A DNA stretch of 64,000 bases from Paragyromitra xinjiangensis (taxonomy: Eukaryota; Ascomycota; Pezizomycetes; Pezizales; Discinaceae): positions 806,001 to 870,000 of the forward strand of contig JBCAMK010000020.1 in NCBI GenBank assembly GCA_038503065.1. The letters are read 5' to 3'. Under the pieces are notes generated by a model. The model did not search any database and had not been told where the DNA came from. It saw only the letters and a program-made list of their open reading frames with translations. The position numbers and the translations under genes were made by a program. Shown here in pieces: positions 10,638 to 21,590 of the stretch (position 1 is the stretch's first letter; each line of letters opens with the position of its first letter).

Positions 10638-10981
10638 TGGCGGATCATAGAGTCCTGACTGGTAGAGCAGTGCATGAGGAGTGGTTGCACATGAGGTGCA
10701 GATCTCCAGCAGAATGTGAGAGAACACTTCCGAAGAGACCCGCCCATGACCGCTGACAGGATTCAGGGTTAATCGGATCCCCCAGCTGAGTAGAACTGAG
10801 TAGAGGCAGCGAGCATGCAGTACTACAAGTACTGGCGAGCCCCGCCACCAGTTGCTCTTCTCCATCTTCAACCAGAGACCTAGTGACGAGAATTACCGAG
10901 TTCCGCCCTTAAGATTATTGAGTATACTGCACGAAAATACTTTAAGATCTCAGCCTGACTTTAGTATAAGCAACGGCCGTC
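10638..10981 (+). repeat. LTR-like direct repeat, copy 2
   Basis: Second copy of 9042-9384, about the same length. A TATAAG-like box lies near its end. Confidence 0.5.
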
Positions 10982-11204
10982 TTTTCTAGCTTAGCGGTAT
11001 ATGTCTCGAGTCCTTAGCTTCCTCAGTTTCTTCTGCTGCTGGAAGAGGTCGAGTTCGTTTCCCGACCGTGACAGTTTCCAGAGTCTTCACAAGTTTACCC
11101 CTGAGTGGTTGGACAAGCACTACCTGCAACAGAACTGCTCCAGTGCGAGTACCATTCAGCTACCGAAGCCAGTACTGCTAAGAGACTAGGCGAGGCCCCC
11201 ATTA
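10982..11204 (+). other. Gypsy-type leader remnant
   Basis: Contains a short frame with PEWLDKHYLQQNCSSAST (about 11100-11155). This resembles PDWLDHEYLRTNSTHST in the leader between PBS and gag of the Gypsy element (about 1580-1630). It supports reading 10638-10981 as a 5' LTR. The rest of the element is gone at 11204. Confidence 0.35.
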
Positions 11205-11650
11205 CACATATGGTCAATTCGCTGCCTGAACTTCAGCCGCCTCTGCCAGGTCATTGATTCGATGCTCAACCCCCCCCTACCCATAAAGTACGAAGAACAG
11301 ATACATGTACATATAGAACTATATATAGATCCATAGAAATAATAGAACGATTGTAAACAAGCATATGGGCTAAAGCCTTCAAACTAGACTACAGGGCGAC
11401 CTACTGAAAATGTGATTCTCTGGGTGCACTGCTCTCCCCCTCCTGTCTTCCAGACGCTCATCAACCCTCCATGGTCACCCAGAGAATAGCTTCCTGAACC
11501 TAGGGCGCCCCCATGCCGACCTCTAGTAAGCTGTCACCCAGACGTGAAGGACGAAATTTACAGCCTGAGGGAGGGCTATATTCCGCCCCGACTGCCCCGG
11601 TCGCCTGATGCATTGGGCGGACCGGGCGACAATCCGTTTTTTTGCTGATG
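11205..11650 (+). mobile_element. Right end of a P2-like non-autonomous element
   Basis: A short piece of the P2 minisatellite (about 11205-11265), then the P2 right arm (match to 44515-44680 and 56321-56524), ending in TTTTTGCTGATG at 11650. It abuts an internal LINE fragment, so it marks an insertion into that LINE. Confidence 0.65.
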
Positions 11651-12138
11651 CAGCCAATATCCATCACATAATACAATTAATTCACATACCCAAAATGCTC
11701 TGGGGCTCCCCCATATGGTGGACAGGAACACCCACCATCCTCAACAATATACAACCTTCCTACAATAACCTTGCCCGCCTCATCACAGGGCTTCCCAAAC
11801 CCACCTGTATATCAGATCTTCTACGGGAAGCAGCTCTCCCACCACTAAATCTACTCCTAGATTACCATTCCCAAAAATACGGCATCCGCATACTTAAAAG
11901 CAACGCCAAAAATCCAGCATTTCTCCCACTCATACAGTTCTTACCTCAAACAACTGAATACAAGGGCACAGGCCTCAAAAGAATCACATCACTACTTCAT
12001 AATCTTACGGGCAGTCTTCCGCTCGAAAGGCTTAATTTTCCATCCCAAAATATTCACTTATCTCCACATCAACTCACAATTTCCACACTTTCCAAAGAAA
12101 TTACCGCGCAACACAATTCCTGGACAGGCACATTCATA
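11651..12138 (+). pseudogene. LINE ORF2 fragment (post-RT region)
   Basis: Encodes a stretch like HIPKMLWGSPIWWTG followed by LPPLNLLLDYHSQKYGIRIL, about 80% similar by eye to LINE D ORF2 at 34830-35290. It covers the region between RT and RNase H. It is cut on the left by a Plavaka-type end at 11650 and on the right by LINE B sequence soon after WTGT. No catalytic motif is present. Confidence 0.75.
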
Positions 12139-12677
12139 GTGACAACCATTCTACCAGGACGAATTTTCGAAAATAACTCCACAACCAACAGAGATATCAT
12201 CAAACCGACTTCATATTCGGAATCAGTGCCCCCTTTTACCCCCTTCTACACCTCCTGGGAAATCCATCTCTTCTATTACAGAAGTTGTTGTGGTTTTCCC
12301 CTTCATTTCCCCTATTTGGGGCTCACCCCACCAAAAAACCCGCCGAGCCCCCCCTCAAAATCGTCGCCAGTCAACCAGTTCTTGTCTGATTGACTCGAAA
12401 CTTGCGCATCCACACTGCCTACATACTACGGCCCAGGATTTTTAGTTTCAGCCAAATCGGCCCACAGGCGCCCGAGTAGTACTCATTTTATCGCCAGAAA
12501 TCGCCAGAAATCTCGGAATATTGCAATTCTGACTGACAGCACATCACCTGCTACCTTCTGGAACATTCCATCGATGGAACCCAATCAGCCTCCGGTCTTC
12601 AACGTCCAATCAACTTTTGTCTCGGCAATTTATTTTTAGTATCCGTTACACGAAAATTTCCGAAAATTTCCGGAACC

Positions 12678-14811
12678 ATGTCGGCCCACGGGGATGAAAT
12701 GCAAGACGATACGGAACTTCCTGTCGTACCTCCATCTTCTCCTCCCTCCAGCCCTACCATGACGGCCACCAACCGATTCTTGAACGTCAGCCAGCATGCT
12801 CCTGACATCATGAGTAGTGACCCTATTTCCTCCACCACCAAACCCCTCCCGGCACCATTTGCTCGCAAGATCACACTCCCACCACCATTCTTCTCCTCAG
12901 CTGGCAACTCCCCCACACATCCTCTATCATTTAGGAACACTTTGAGTGGAATTGACCTCACTGTCACGGATCTTGATTTAGCACTTTGTTTTGTTCCATT
13001 ATGTCATGAAGGAAACTAATGGAGGGAGAAACTACCTAACGGAGGGAGAAACTAGGTCATGTATTGCGTCATGAAGATCATGACGAGGGGACGCGCAATG
13101 TATTACGCAGTTGGATTTCTTATGACATCATGTACTGAGTCATGACTACGCAATAGCTTGCGTAGGCATAGAGTCATAGCTAATGAACACGTCAGAAACT
13201 ACGCAATGGTATTGCGTAGGAGGAATACAAAGGTCATGTATCGACCTCTATATAAGAGAGGTTGAGTAGATAGTTAGTTTAGTTCATCACGCAATCTTCT
13301 AAGTTATAAATCGAAGTCCTTACTCAACTATAACAACACTTACAGAATGTCTACACTAAAGACAACGACAAAGTGAGTTGAAACACGAGGATCGATTGAC
13401 GCTTGAGTAACAAATACCATGTTATGGGACTGTCATATTCTTGACTTAATGTCATGCAACGATCGTAAGCAGCATGGTCGTTACACTCACCTACGAGCCA
13501 GAACCAATGACCAGGACCAGATCCGCAGCTGGCCCATCAAAGAGAACCTTTGGCAACCAACAGCAATCTGCTCCCCCTCCCAAACGCACTCCCAGCTACT
13601 TTGCACTCCCAATGAGTCAAAACGACGTCAACCAACACCTCATGGCACAGAATGAACACCTGAATAAGGAAATCGCTGAGCTCAAGATGATGGTTAGCAA
13701 TCTCACCACCCAAATCTCAACCTCACTGGGCTCCATGAGCCACACTGTGATCGGGAAAGTGGATTCAATCCACTGCACCCTGAAAGCAGCTCATGTCGTA
13801 CCAGCAATCACAGCAACAACAATCCCCATCGCTCTCCAACAACCAAAGAAGAACAAGGGAAAGGGAAAGGCAACTGAAAATGCGCCAGCACCTCCTCCCC
13901 CTCCTCCCCCTCCTGCACCAAAGACTTGGGCCACTGTAGCGAAAGATGGGAAGCCTGCGAAGGCCAACACTGACACCCCCACAACCCCAACCCCAGAACT
14001 CACCAAGAACATGATTGTCCAGCGCAGTGGTGATCAGAAAGAAGAAAGCCTCAACCTCCTTGTCCTGCACAACACCATCAACAAAGAACTCCTGACTGCC
14101 AAAGCACCAGAAAGCCTCCAGATCTCAGGAATCTCCTGGAACCTGAAAGCAAATCTCCTGCTTTACACTCGCAATGGATTCACCAGCACTGACTTTGACC
14201 TGCACAAGGCCACCATTGAGAAAGTTGTGAAGGAAAGTGATGAGAAAGCTCTCTTTCTCTCCAAACAGGAGTCCTGGCACAAGGTTGCCATCCACGGAGT
14301 CCCAATCATGGAATACCCTGACAATCGTACCGGCATGAGTGGCCTGCAAAATGAACTGGAATACCAAAACAGTGATCTCAAGCTTGCAGCACCTCCTCGC
14401 TACATGACCCACCCAGACAAGAGAAATGGAAAATCCCACAGCTCGGTGATGATTGCCATCACCAGCAAAAGCATGTACAACAAACTGATCAAAAACGGAA
14501 TCCTCATCTTCGGCCAGAGACACAGGACCGTAGCCTACTTGACTGTGCGCCCTGGTGACCAATGTTCTAACTGTCAAAAGTTTGGACACAAGTTCCAGAG
14601 ATGCCCCTCCTCCAAGCCAGCCTGTGCCTACTGTGGACACGACCATGCTACCAACAAACAGTTCTGTGGGACTTGCAGAGCCACTGACTCCTGCGCCCAC
14701 ATGCCTCCCAAATGCATCAACTGTGGTGGAACACATAAAGCCACTGACAGATCTTGTGTTGCACACCCAGACCTCTCCCGAACTGAAAAAGACATCATGG
14801 TGGAACAATGA
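12678..14811 (+). pseudogene. LINE B ORF1, Gag-like, interrupted by 448-bp insertion
   Basis: Reading frame 12678-13008 continues at 13457-14811 if the 448-bp insertion is removed. The frame is then uninterrupted (tta tgt cat + gca acg). The protein has a Pro-rich middle, an RNA-binding core with VAIHGVPI and a PRY.T.P..R.GKSHSSVMI segment, and three zinc knuckles (about 14560-14770, CSNCQKFGH and following). ORF1 proteins bind LINE RNA and form the RNP. The core aligns with the half-LINE ORF1. The stop TGA 14809-14811 overlaps the ORF2 start ATG 14808. Confidence 0.8.
13009..13456 (+). repeat. Solo-LTR-like insertion in LINE B ORF1
   Basis: 448 bp bounded by the direct repeat ATGTCATG (13001-13008 and 13449-13456). 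It has a TATATAAGAG box near 13250 and repeated CATGAC/TACGCAAT motifs. Removing it restores ORF1. Size, TATA box and flanking duplication suggest a solo LTR, but the duplication (8 bp, or 5 bp plus matching ends) and missing TG...CA ends leave room for another element type. Confidence 0.6.
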
Positions 14812-17800
14812 TTGTGCAACCAAACCCACACAAGATCCGCCTGATGCAACACAACTGCCGAAGAAACCAAAATGTTATGTTATCCCTCCTCGACTCAGCC
14901 TCAGAAACGGCTGATATAGTTATTATTCAAGAACCCTTTGTTATGCCCGATACTTCCCCTGACGCACCACCAAACTCCTGGACATCAATATCTCGTGGGT
15001 CATTTGCAAGAATGATTCCGAGCTGTATTAACCGCCCTCGAACCATGACCTTTATATCAAAATCCAACCTCTTCCTGAAATATCAGCCAAGGCCCGACAT
15101 CATCAATAACGAAGATGTACAGGCCATAGAGCTGTCAACCCCCTCCATTCCTTCCTTTACCCTCCTCAACATCTACAATGAACAACCTGCAGCATCACAA
15201 CAATCTCCTGACAGCCACCCCCAATACACAGTTGAACGTGTACTTGTGGGACTAAAGCTACCAGAACACTGTATCATGGCAGGTGACTTCAATGCCCACC
15301 ATCCTCTCTGGGACTCACGAGTCCGTTCACCAAAACGACATGAAGCTCTTCTAGCTATACTAGAAGAATTCAATTACACCCTCATTAACGAACCTGACAT
15401 TTATACCTACAACTACCCAACAGGCACTGGCAGATCTGTTTTGGATCTTGCCTTCTCCTCCTCACCGATGACAGACTTGATTATGAACTGGGCAGTCATG
15501 GAAGACCTTGCAACAGGATCCGACCATGAAGTGGTTCAGTTTGAAATTGCTTCCGACTCTTTGGAATGTGCCCCCCCACCATCAACGGAACAATTTAATT
15601 GGGCCAAGGCAGACTGGGACGGCTTCCAACAAACTTTCACCCTTTCCTCCATCACTACTAAAGACACCTGGGAGTTCCTACACTCCCACCCAACCCATTC
15701 AAACCTAGACGAGGCAGCTCAACATCTACGAGATTCAATCATAGCAGCTGCCAACATCCATGTACCCAAACGAAAACCATCGCCCTTCGCCAAACCTTGG
15801 TGGAATGAAGACATCAGAGAAGGACGCAGACATATGAAGACAGCCCTCAGGGACTGGAGAACAGATCAGACTCCAACCATGTGGTGAAGATTCAAAAACC
15901 TGCGAACATCCTACTTCAGACGAATCAGAACAGCAAAAAGTGAACACTGGAATACATTCCTAGAAGAAGCTCACGGAAAAGATGTCTTCACAGCAATGAG
16001 GTACACCAAGCCTCGCAGATGTGAACGCACCCCCACCTTACACAATCCCACCACCCTCCAAGAGTCCAAAACCTTTGAAGAGAAAGCCAATCTCTTCCGA
16101 GCAACTCTATTCCCTCCCCCTCCCTCAGTGGAACTTGATGAACCTGTTCCAGCAGGAAAACACAAGATCCCATGGAAAGACCTCACCAACAACGAGATTC
16201 GGAAAGCAATCATGACCTCAGCACCAAAGAAAGCCCCTGGACCTGATGGAATCGGCTTCCTATGCATTCAAAAAGCATACCAAGTCGACCCAACGCAGTT
16301 CAATTCCTTCTACAAAGCCACCATGAAAGCAGGATACCACCCAACCACATGGCGTGAAGCTACAATTGCAATCATTAGAAAGGCCAATAAACCTGACTAT
16401 GCTGTAGCAAAAGCCTACCGACCAGTATCACTCCTCAACTGCCTTGGCAAAGTCTCAGAAAAGATCATAGCAAGCCGATTAGCATTTATGGCAGAAAGAT
16501 ATCACCTTCTCCATAGATGGCAAATTGGAGGTCGACCAAAAAGATCAGCTGTGGATGCTTGCATGCTTATCAGCACGCTTGCCGATGCAGCCAAAAAGAA
16601 AGGCCTAACACTCTCTGCACTTTGCATGGACGTGAAAGGTGCATATGATTTTGTATTCAAACGACGACTGATCAAGACCATGATAGAACTGGACCTCCCA
16701 CTTCCTATCTGCCGATGGGTGGACTCCTTCCTCAGCAATCGAACAGCCTGCATGGCATTCGACGGTGAAATTGAATCCATGGCACCCATTCAAACTGGCA
16801 TCCCACAAGGATCCCCCACCTCCCCTATCCTCTTCCTCCTCTACCTGGCTCCGTTGTTCAACGAGCTAGAAGAAAAATATCCTGATTCCACCTGCCCCAG
16901 CTATGTTGATGATGTGGGCCTTCTGGTTACAGGAAAGTCTGAAGCAGAAAACTCTCGAACACTGGAAGCAATGGCACTCACGTCCTCCGAATGGGGTCAG
17001 AAAAATGCCTTGTACTTTGACAATCCAAAGACAGAACTCACTCACTTCCACTCCAGACGAACAACTGACACCTCTGATGAAGCCAAAGTGACAATGCCTG
17101 TTGGCAACGTGATTGAGGCTGCAGATGTCCAGCGATGGCTGGGTGTCTGGTTTGACCGCCAACTCACATTCAAGCATCATGTGAAGACCAAAGCTGCCTC
17201 TGCCCTTCGAGCCTTCATGGCTATCTCCCGTCTCGCAAGCACAGAAAAAGGACTGAGTTACAAAGCACTCCGCCAACTCTACCAAACCTGTGTAGCCACC
17301 ATCAGTGACTTCGGAGCTGAAGTATGGTGGAACAGGCAGATTGGACTCAGCAACACCATCCAGAAAGTCCAGAATCAAGCAATGCGCAAGATTGCTGGAG
17401 CCTTCAGAACCTCCCCTGTCCATGCCCTGGAAGCAGAGACAGGACTCCTCCCTACCCCAATCAGATTGGACGAGCTGCAAAGGAAATATGCACTCCGAGT
17501 CCTTTCCCTACCCAACACCCATCCCATCACCTCCCTCTGCCCTGATTCCTGGCCTTCAACCCAGGAAAACGACAACCCAGACAGCTCCAACAACACTCCA
17601 TGGCATCAAACCACCACCTCCCCCAAATACGAAACAAGACTACATAGGATACTGGCATCTACCAACAAATGGGTCCAGCCACAATCAGAAATTGAATGCG
17701 TAGACAATCTGGCATGCCTGCCATGGCACCAAAACACCATAGACATCTACATTGACCCTGCAGACAAAGACACAGCAGCAGAAAATCATCGGAACCACAC

Positions 17801-18163
17801 AGCTGGAGACAGTACTAGGACTGATCGCTTAGTCTTCTACACTGATGGCTCCCTCCTGGAAGGCAAAACAGGAGCTGGAGTTGCTGGTTTCAGCAGAGGT
17901 CAGGCTGTGGTCAACAAATCCTACCCCCTCGGCAAAGAAAATGAAGTCTTCGACGCAGAACTTTATGGTATTGCAAAAGCCACTAAGCATGCAATCCTAC
18001 AAGTACAGCAATCACCTCACCTGACAAACGATGTCTACATCTACTGTGACAACCAAGCAGCAGTACAACGAATGACAACACCCCTCCCTATGCCAGGCCA
18101 ACACCTGGTCATTGAAGCCCGCAACAACTTGCTTCAACTGGAAGACAGTGGCATCAAAACCCA
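14808..18163 (+). pseudogene. LINE B ORF2: endonuclease, RT, RNase H (first part)
   Basis: APE-type endonuclease with AGDFNAHHPLWDS (about 15280-15315) and GSDHEVV (about 15520). RT has APGPDGIG (about 16230), MDVKGAYD (motif A, about 16625) and YVDDV (motif C, about 16900). RNase H begins VFYTDGSLLEGKTGAG (about 17830) with CDNQAAV. TGA 15885-15887 replaces an expected Arg codon (CGA). The frame stops at the A1 insertion after SGIKTH and continues at 38303 on the reverse strand (HVYWVPGHVNVAGNELAD). Catalytic residues are kept; only stops and insertions disable it. Confidence 0.88.
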
Positions 18164-18196
18164 TTATTTATTTATTTATTGTTCATACTCGCATGC

Positions 18197-18209
18197 ATCC
18201 GAATCGGAT
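18197..18209 (-). other. 3'-terminal hairpin of half-LINE A1
   Basis: ATCCG-ATT-CGGAT in element orientation, about 20 nt before the (AATA)n tail. The stem is kept in A1-A8 and in LINE B (37283-37295), while the loop varies (ATT, TTT, TTA). A9 has one G-U pair. Likely recognition site for the reverse transcriptase. Confidence 0.6.
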
Positions 18210-18390
18210 ATGGCGTACAATAAGAGAAAACCCAACAGGAACAAAAAGAAAACAAAACAAACTAACTAAACCCTCCACCAGTTCCGTCTCAGCCTCTCTC
18301 AGGCTCATCGTCAGTTAATATGATAAGGAAAGACAAGTGACTACCCGAAGATCTCAACCTGTTCCTTTTTCCTTCACCATCGCATGTTTT

Positions 18391-18403
18391 GGGCCTATAG
18401 CCC
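18391..18403 (-). other. Upstream 3' UTR hairpin of half-LINE A1
   Basis: GGGC-TATAG-GCCC, followed by a conserved CAAAxCATG block. A3, A4, A6 and A8 have GTGC-TATAG-GCAC, a covarying pair. LINE B has GGGC-TATAG-GCCC at 37656-37668, overlapping its ORF2 stop. Confidence 0.6.
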
Positions 18404-18464
18404 TCCTTCCACTGAATCCTAAGACCCCTGAAGGCTGGTTAAATCATAACAGGTAGGGAAAAAC

Positions 18465-20015
18465 TTAAACAACCATGCGATCCTGACGTTCGCTGGCCCT
18501 AAGTCTTGCTTGAGTGAGTGTGAGGCAACCAGAAAAGTTACCACGATGCAATTCGTTACAGTTCTTGCAATGGATGATAGTGTGGAGGCAAGGAGCTCCC
18601 TTGATGGTGCAAGAGGAGGTTGCGCAGGAGTGAGAGGATGCTGTATGTGGCCCAGCGCAGATGTTGCAGTAAGGGGTTTTGCTGGTACAGTGTTGTTGTG
18701 GGTGGCCAAAGGCCAGGCAGGTGGTGCATTGAGTGTCTGACCCAAAGTGAAGGTATTTGGTGACTTTGTGACGAAGTCCAAACATGGAGAGCCCTCTCTC
18801 AAGGGCAGTGGTGGCAGGCTGCTTCCCCACAATGGTAAGAACCATGGAGGATGCCTGTTTCCCCTCTCTCTGCTCAGGTCTGGTGAGCCAGCGGGGGTCG
18901 CGAAGTAGGGTGGTGCCTGGGTTGAACTGCTCAACCTCAGACCTGATCTGCTGGAATCCCTCTTCGCCAGAGGGGATGGAGGTGGGGACATTGTGCACAA
19001 CAACTTGGGTAAGGATGGCTTCCTTTTCCATGCTGGTGGCATTGGGAATAGTGGTGCGAACAACTTCCTCAAGCTTCTGTCTTTGCTTGAGGAGGGAGTC
19101 AGAGGTAGTGGAGGTAACAGCAATGAGCTGCACATGGTGGGCAGGAGTGAATCGCACCTCTGCAATCAATGGCCTTTCCAGGGCAGCATTGACTGCATTG
19201 CGAATGAGGAGTGGGGTGAAGTCATCAGGAATGGGTAGACCATTCCTGGTGATGATGAGGGTTCTGTCGCGTTTTGGAGGCGCTGTAGGTTGTTTGGAAG
19301 GCTTTGGGGCCTTGTTGGTGGGTCTAGAAGCCTTTTTAGAGGCAACCTGAGCCCAGGAGGTGGTAGCTGGCGGAGGAGCAGGTGCTGGAGGAAGGGGGAG
19401 GTTGGCAGAGGTCAGAATTGTTGTGAGTGTCCGTTTCTGTTCCAGGTCTGCAACCTTGGAGGTGAGGGTGGCCACCTTTTCCACTAGAGCTGGGTCATTG
19501 TGGAAGGTAGGGGCTGGTGGGGGTGTGAGGATAGCTTTTTCAAGCTGCTTGACGCGTTTGGTGAGTGCCTTGATGAGCCTGTTCTGCTCATCCATCACTG
19601 CGAAGAGGGAGGGGTTGTAGTTCTCCCCAGTATCAATGGCACCAAGGCGATCCAAATTGCTGTTAGAATCATCCATCTGGATGACTGGAGGTAGGGTGGT
19701 GGAAAAGGTGAGGGGTCCCTCAGTGTCCGTCATGTCAGAGTCAGACTCTTCCAAGAGAACAGACCCACTGTCTGTACCAGTGGGGTCTGTGGCGGGCAGG
19801 GAGGCATAGTGAGGTAGGGGGACTGCTGGGCGAAGTGGCAGGGCTTGTGTAGGTGTCTGCTCTGGGTCTCCATGGAGCAGAGGTGAAAAACGGGTGTTTG
19901 GGGGTGTTGTAGGGGCGCCAAAAGGCGTTTGGAGCGGGTTTTGGGGTGAATTCACAGAAGAGGGAGACCTGAAGCCTCTGCCTCTCCCTCTGCCTCTAGA
20001 CGAAGAGGAAGACAT
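18465..20015 (-). CDS. Half-LINE ORF1 protein (A1), intact
   Basis: 516 residues. N-terminus MSSSSSRGRGRGRGF (RG-rich, RNA-binding type), then Pro/Ser-rich and acidic stretches. Two predicted coiled-coil heptad segments follow (RLIKALTKRVKQLEKAI; LVEKVATLTSKVADLEQK). Next is a conserved core with TLIITRNGLPIP and VVHNVPTSIPSGEEG. The C-terminus has three zinc knuckles (CTTCLAFGHPQQHC, CNICAGPH, CKNCNELH). The core and knuckles align with LINE B ORF1. The likely role is binding its RNA in an RNP and using an ORF2 supplied in trans. The start was chosen because every copy has ATG at this place just after a conserved 5' UTR. Confidence 0.88.
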   Translation of the reverse strand: MSSSSSRGRGRGRGFRSPSSVNSPQNPLQTPFGAPTTPPNTRFSPLLHGDPEQTPTQALPLRPAVPLPHYASLPATDPTGTDSGSVLLEESDSDMTDTEGPLTFSTTLPPVIQMDDSNSNLDRLGAIDTGENYNPSLFAVMDEQNRLIKALTKRVKQLEKAILTPPPAPTFHNDPALVEKVATLTSKVADLEQKRTLTTILTSANLPLPPAPAPPPATTSWAQVASKKASRPTNKAPKPSKQPTAPPKRDRTLIITRNGLPIPDDFTPLLIRNAVNAALERPLIAEVRFTPAHHVQLIAVTSTTSDSLLKQRQKLEEVVRTTIPNATSMEKEAILTQVVVHNVPTSIPSGEEGFQQIRSEVEQFNPGTTLLRDPRWLTRPEQREGKQASSMVLTIVGKQPATTALERGLSMFGLRHKVTKYLHFGSDTQCTTCLAFGHPQQHCTSKTPYCNICAGPHTASSHSCATSSCTIKGAPCLHTIIHCKNCNELHRGNFSGCLTLTQARLRASERQDRMVV

Positions 20016-20466
20016 AGAGAAGGGTCCTGAACCGACAGGAGGAAGTAGGGTGTGTTGGGGGGTTGCTGGGCCCTGGAGGGGGTCCCTGGCGGAGGGGGGT
20101 GGGAAATCGAGCAGAACTTCTGCAGTTCTGGTCGGATCCGAGCGAACGAGAGGGCGATCGAACGGGCGCGCTGAGGCGGTTCCAAAAAGCCCGGGGTCGA
20201 GCTAATCGGACGAAAACTGGTGGAGTTATGACAAAATGCAGATTGCCAAAGTTTGGTGAGGTTTTTGTTGTTGGGGGGGAAAAGAGGGGTAAAACAGCGA
20301 ATTCGACAACAACTTTTGCAAATCGAGAGCAACCTCGACGTACAATAGCAGGATCGAACCAGGGCAGCGAGCTGATTCCGAATAATCAAAAATCTCGTTA
20401 ATCGGAGTAGAATTGGTGGAGTTGTGACCAAAAAGTCACTTTGGCGTTGTTGTTGTCGGTCCTTCT

Positions 20467-21590
20467 TTTTGCTTGACATGAGAACACAGAGCTATGGCAT
20501 TCGCATCCTCAGAAACTTCAATCACCCATTACACCAAAAACTCATCACATACCTACATCCTACCGCTTTCAAAGGCACTAGCCTACAACGAGTAGGCTCC
20601 CTACTGTCCAATTTGTTATCTGGCCCCCCACTCGAGGAGCTATCTCCACCCTCCCATCCGTTTCTTAACGATACAGACATCCACATCGAAGGCACCAAAC
20701 AATCCGCCACCCTCACCCACATGGACTGGCTTCATAGCCTATCCAAGGCGTGGATCCTCTATTCTGATGGCTCCAAGTCCGAGGATGGAATTTCCGCCTC
20801 CGGATGGCACATTCAATTCATTCAGTACGGCAACACCACATCCTCCTACCAGGGCAATTGCAACCTAGGACATCAATGCAAATATGAGGACGCAGAGATT
20901 CATGGAATTCAAGAAGCCCTACATTACCTCATACACAACCTCCACGCAGATAATTCATTGATTTATCTCTGCATTGATAACCAAAACGCCCTCCGCTCAC
21001 TAGCGGGACACCCCACTTCGAACCAACAATTCCTCAAAGACACATTAGCACACATTCACACCCTTCACAATCTCAATTCAATTGTCATGGGACGTTGGAC
21101 CCCATCACACACCAACATTCCAGGCAACAAGGTAGCGGACACCATGGCCAAACAAGGCCTCTCTGCCCCCCAATGCAAACACACCTGCACAACCCTAGGC
21201 TGGCTTCGCTTACAACCCAGACTCAACCTCCTCAAAGCATAGCGAGCCACAACAGAAACGCCAGTCGCCTTACACCCTCCTAACGTTTTACGCTTTATCC
21301 TGCGAACCCAAGCGAAAGCTATTTCGCTACTTCACACTCAGCAGACCAAGGCAGATCCCAATCCTCTTACCTCCCCATCCATATGTGCATGTGGCACTAT
21401 CAATTCCTCACCCCACCTTGCCCTTGATTGCACCCTAAACGGCACAACACGCCCGGACTGGGGCAAAAACTGGTACCAGGCCATCCTCCTCAACAACAAC
21501 CACCTCGATCTCCTACATTTCATCAAGGAGAACGAATTAGCTACAATTTCTACAAATGATTATCTCAATACAGTATCTAATATCAACTAG
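20467..21590 (+). pseudogene. LINE E ORF2 C-terminal part: RNase H and zinc motif
   Basis: RNase H has LYSDGSKSEDG (about 20755), DAEIHGIQEA, CIDNQNAL and WTPSHTNIPGNKVAD. The last acidic residue is present. The frame has TAG at 21241-21243 where LINE relatives have Trp, then continues to TAG 21588-21590. It includes a Cys/His pair group (CACGTINSSPHLALDC) like the C-terminal zinc motif of LINE C. It is incomplete at its start because of the A1/A2 inversion. Confidence 0.8.

Larger units (their letters stand above)
12139..18163 (+). mobile_element. LINE B, first part (5' UTR, ORF1, most of ORF2)
   Basis: A non-LTR retrotransposon with two overlapping ORFs (zinc-knuckle ORF1; APE-RT-RNase H ORF2), a Tad-like layout. 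12139-12677 is the apparent 5' UTR; the exact 5' end is uncertain. It is interrupted in ORF1 by a 448-bp insertion and in the RNase H domain by half-LINE A1. Its missing 3' part lies, inverted, at 37251-38303. The bases GCATCAAAACCCA at 18151-18163 are one half of the A1 target duplication; the other half is at 38291-38303 (reverse strand). Confidence 0.85.
18164..20460 (-). mobile_element. Half-LINE A1 (ORF1-only retrotransposon)
   Basis: 2,297 bp on the reverse strand. The 5' end is ACCGACAACAAC (20460 downwards), followed by a 5' UTR of about 445 nt, one ORF, about 300 nt of 3' UTR and an (AATA)n tail (18164-18180). There is no ORF2. The left flank is LINE B, but the right flank (20461 on) is LINE E. 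No TSD exists across this copy as it stands; the flanks match those of A2 crosswise. Confidence 0.88.

Noticed and set aside
9820..11650. A single 1.8 kb long-TIR transposon
   Set aside because: The flanks do not match, another TIR lies inside one arm, and both arms equal the right end of P2.
18164..18200. TTTA repeats as simple microsatellites
   Set aside because: Each lies exactly at the 3' end of a half-LINE or LINE and is its integration tail.
18784..19350. Long antisense frame (188 codons) opposite half-LINE ORF1, repeated in A2 and A8
   Set aside because: It recurs because the ORF1 sequence is conserved and codon-biased. It is a shadow with no start context or domain.
20424..20480. 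Start of a 272-codon gene at 20424
   Set aside because: The first codons lie in the half-LINE 5' end; the real sequence is a LINE E fragment joined by rearrangement.
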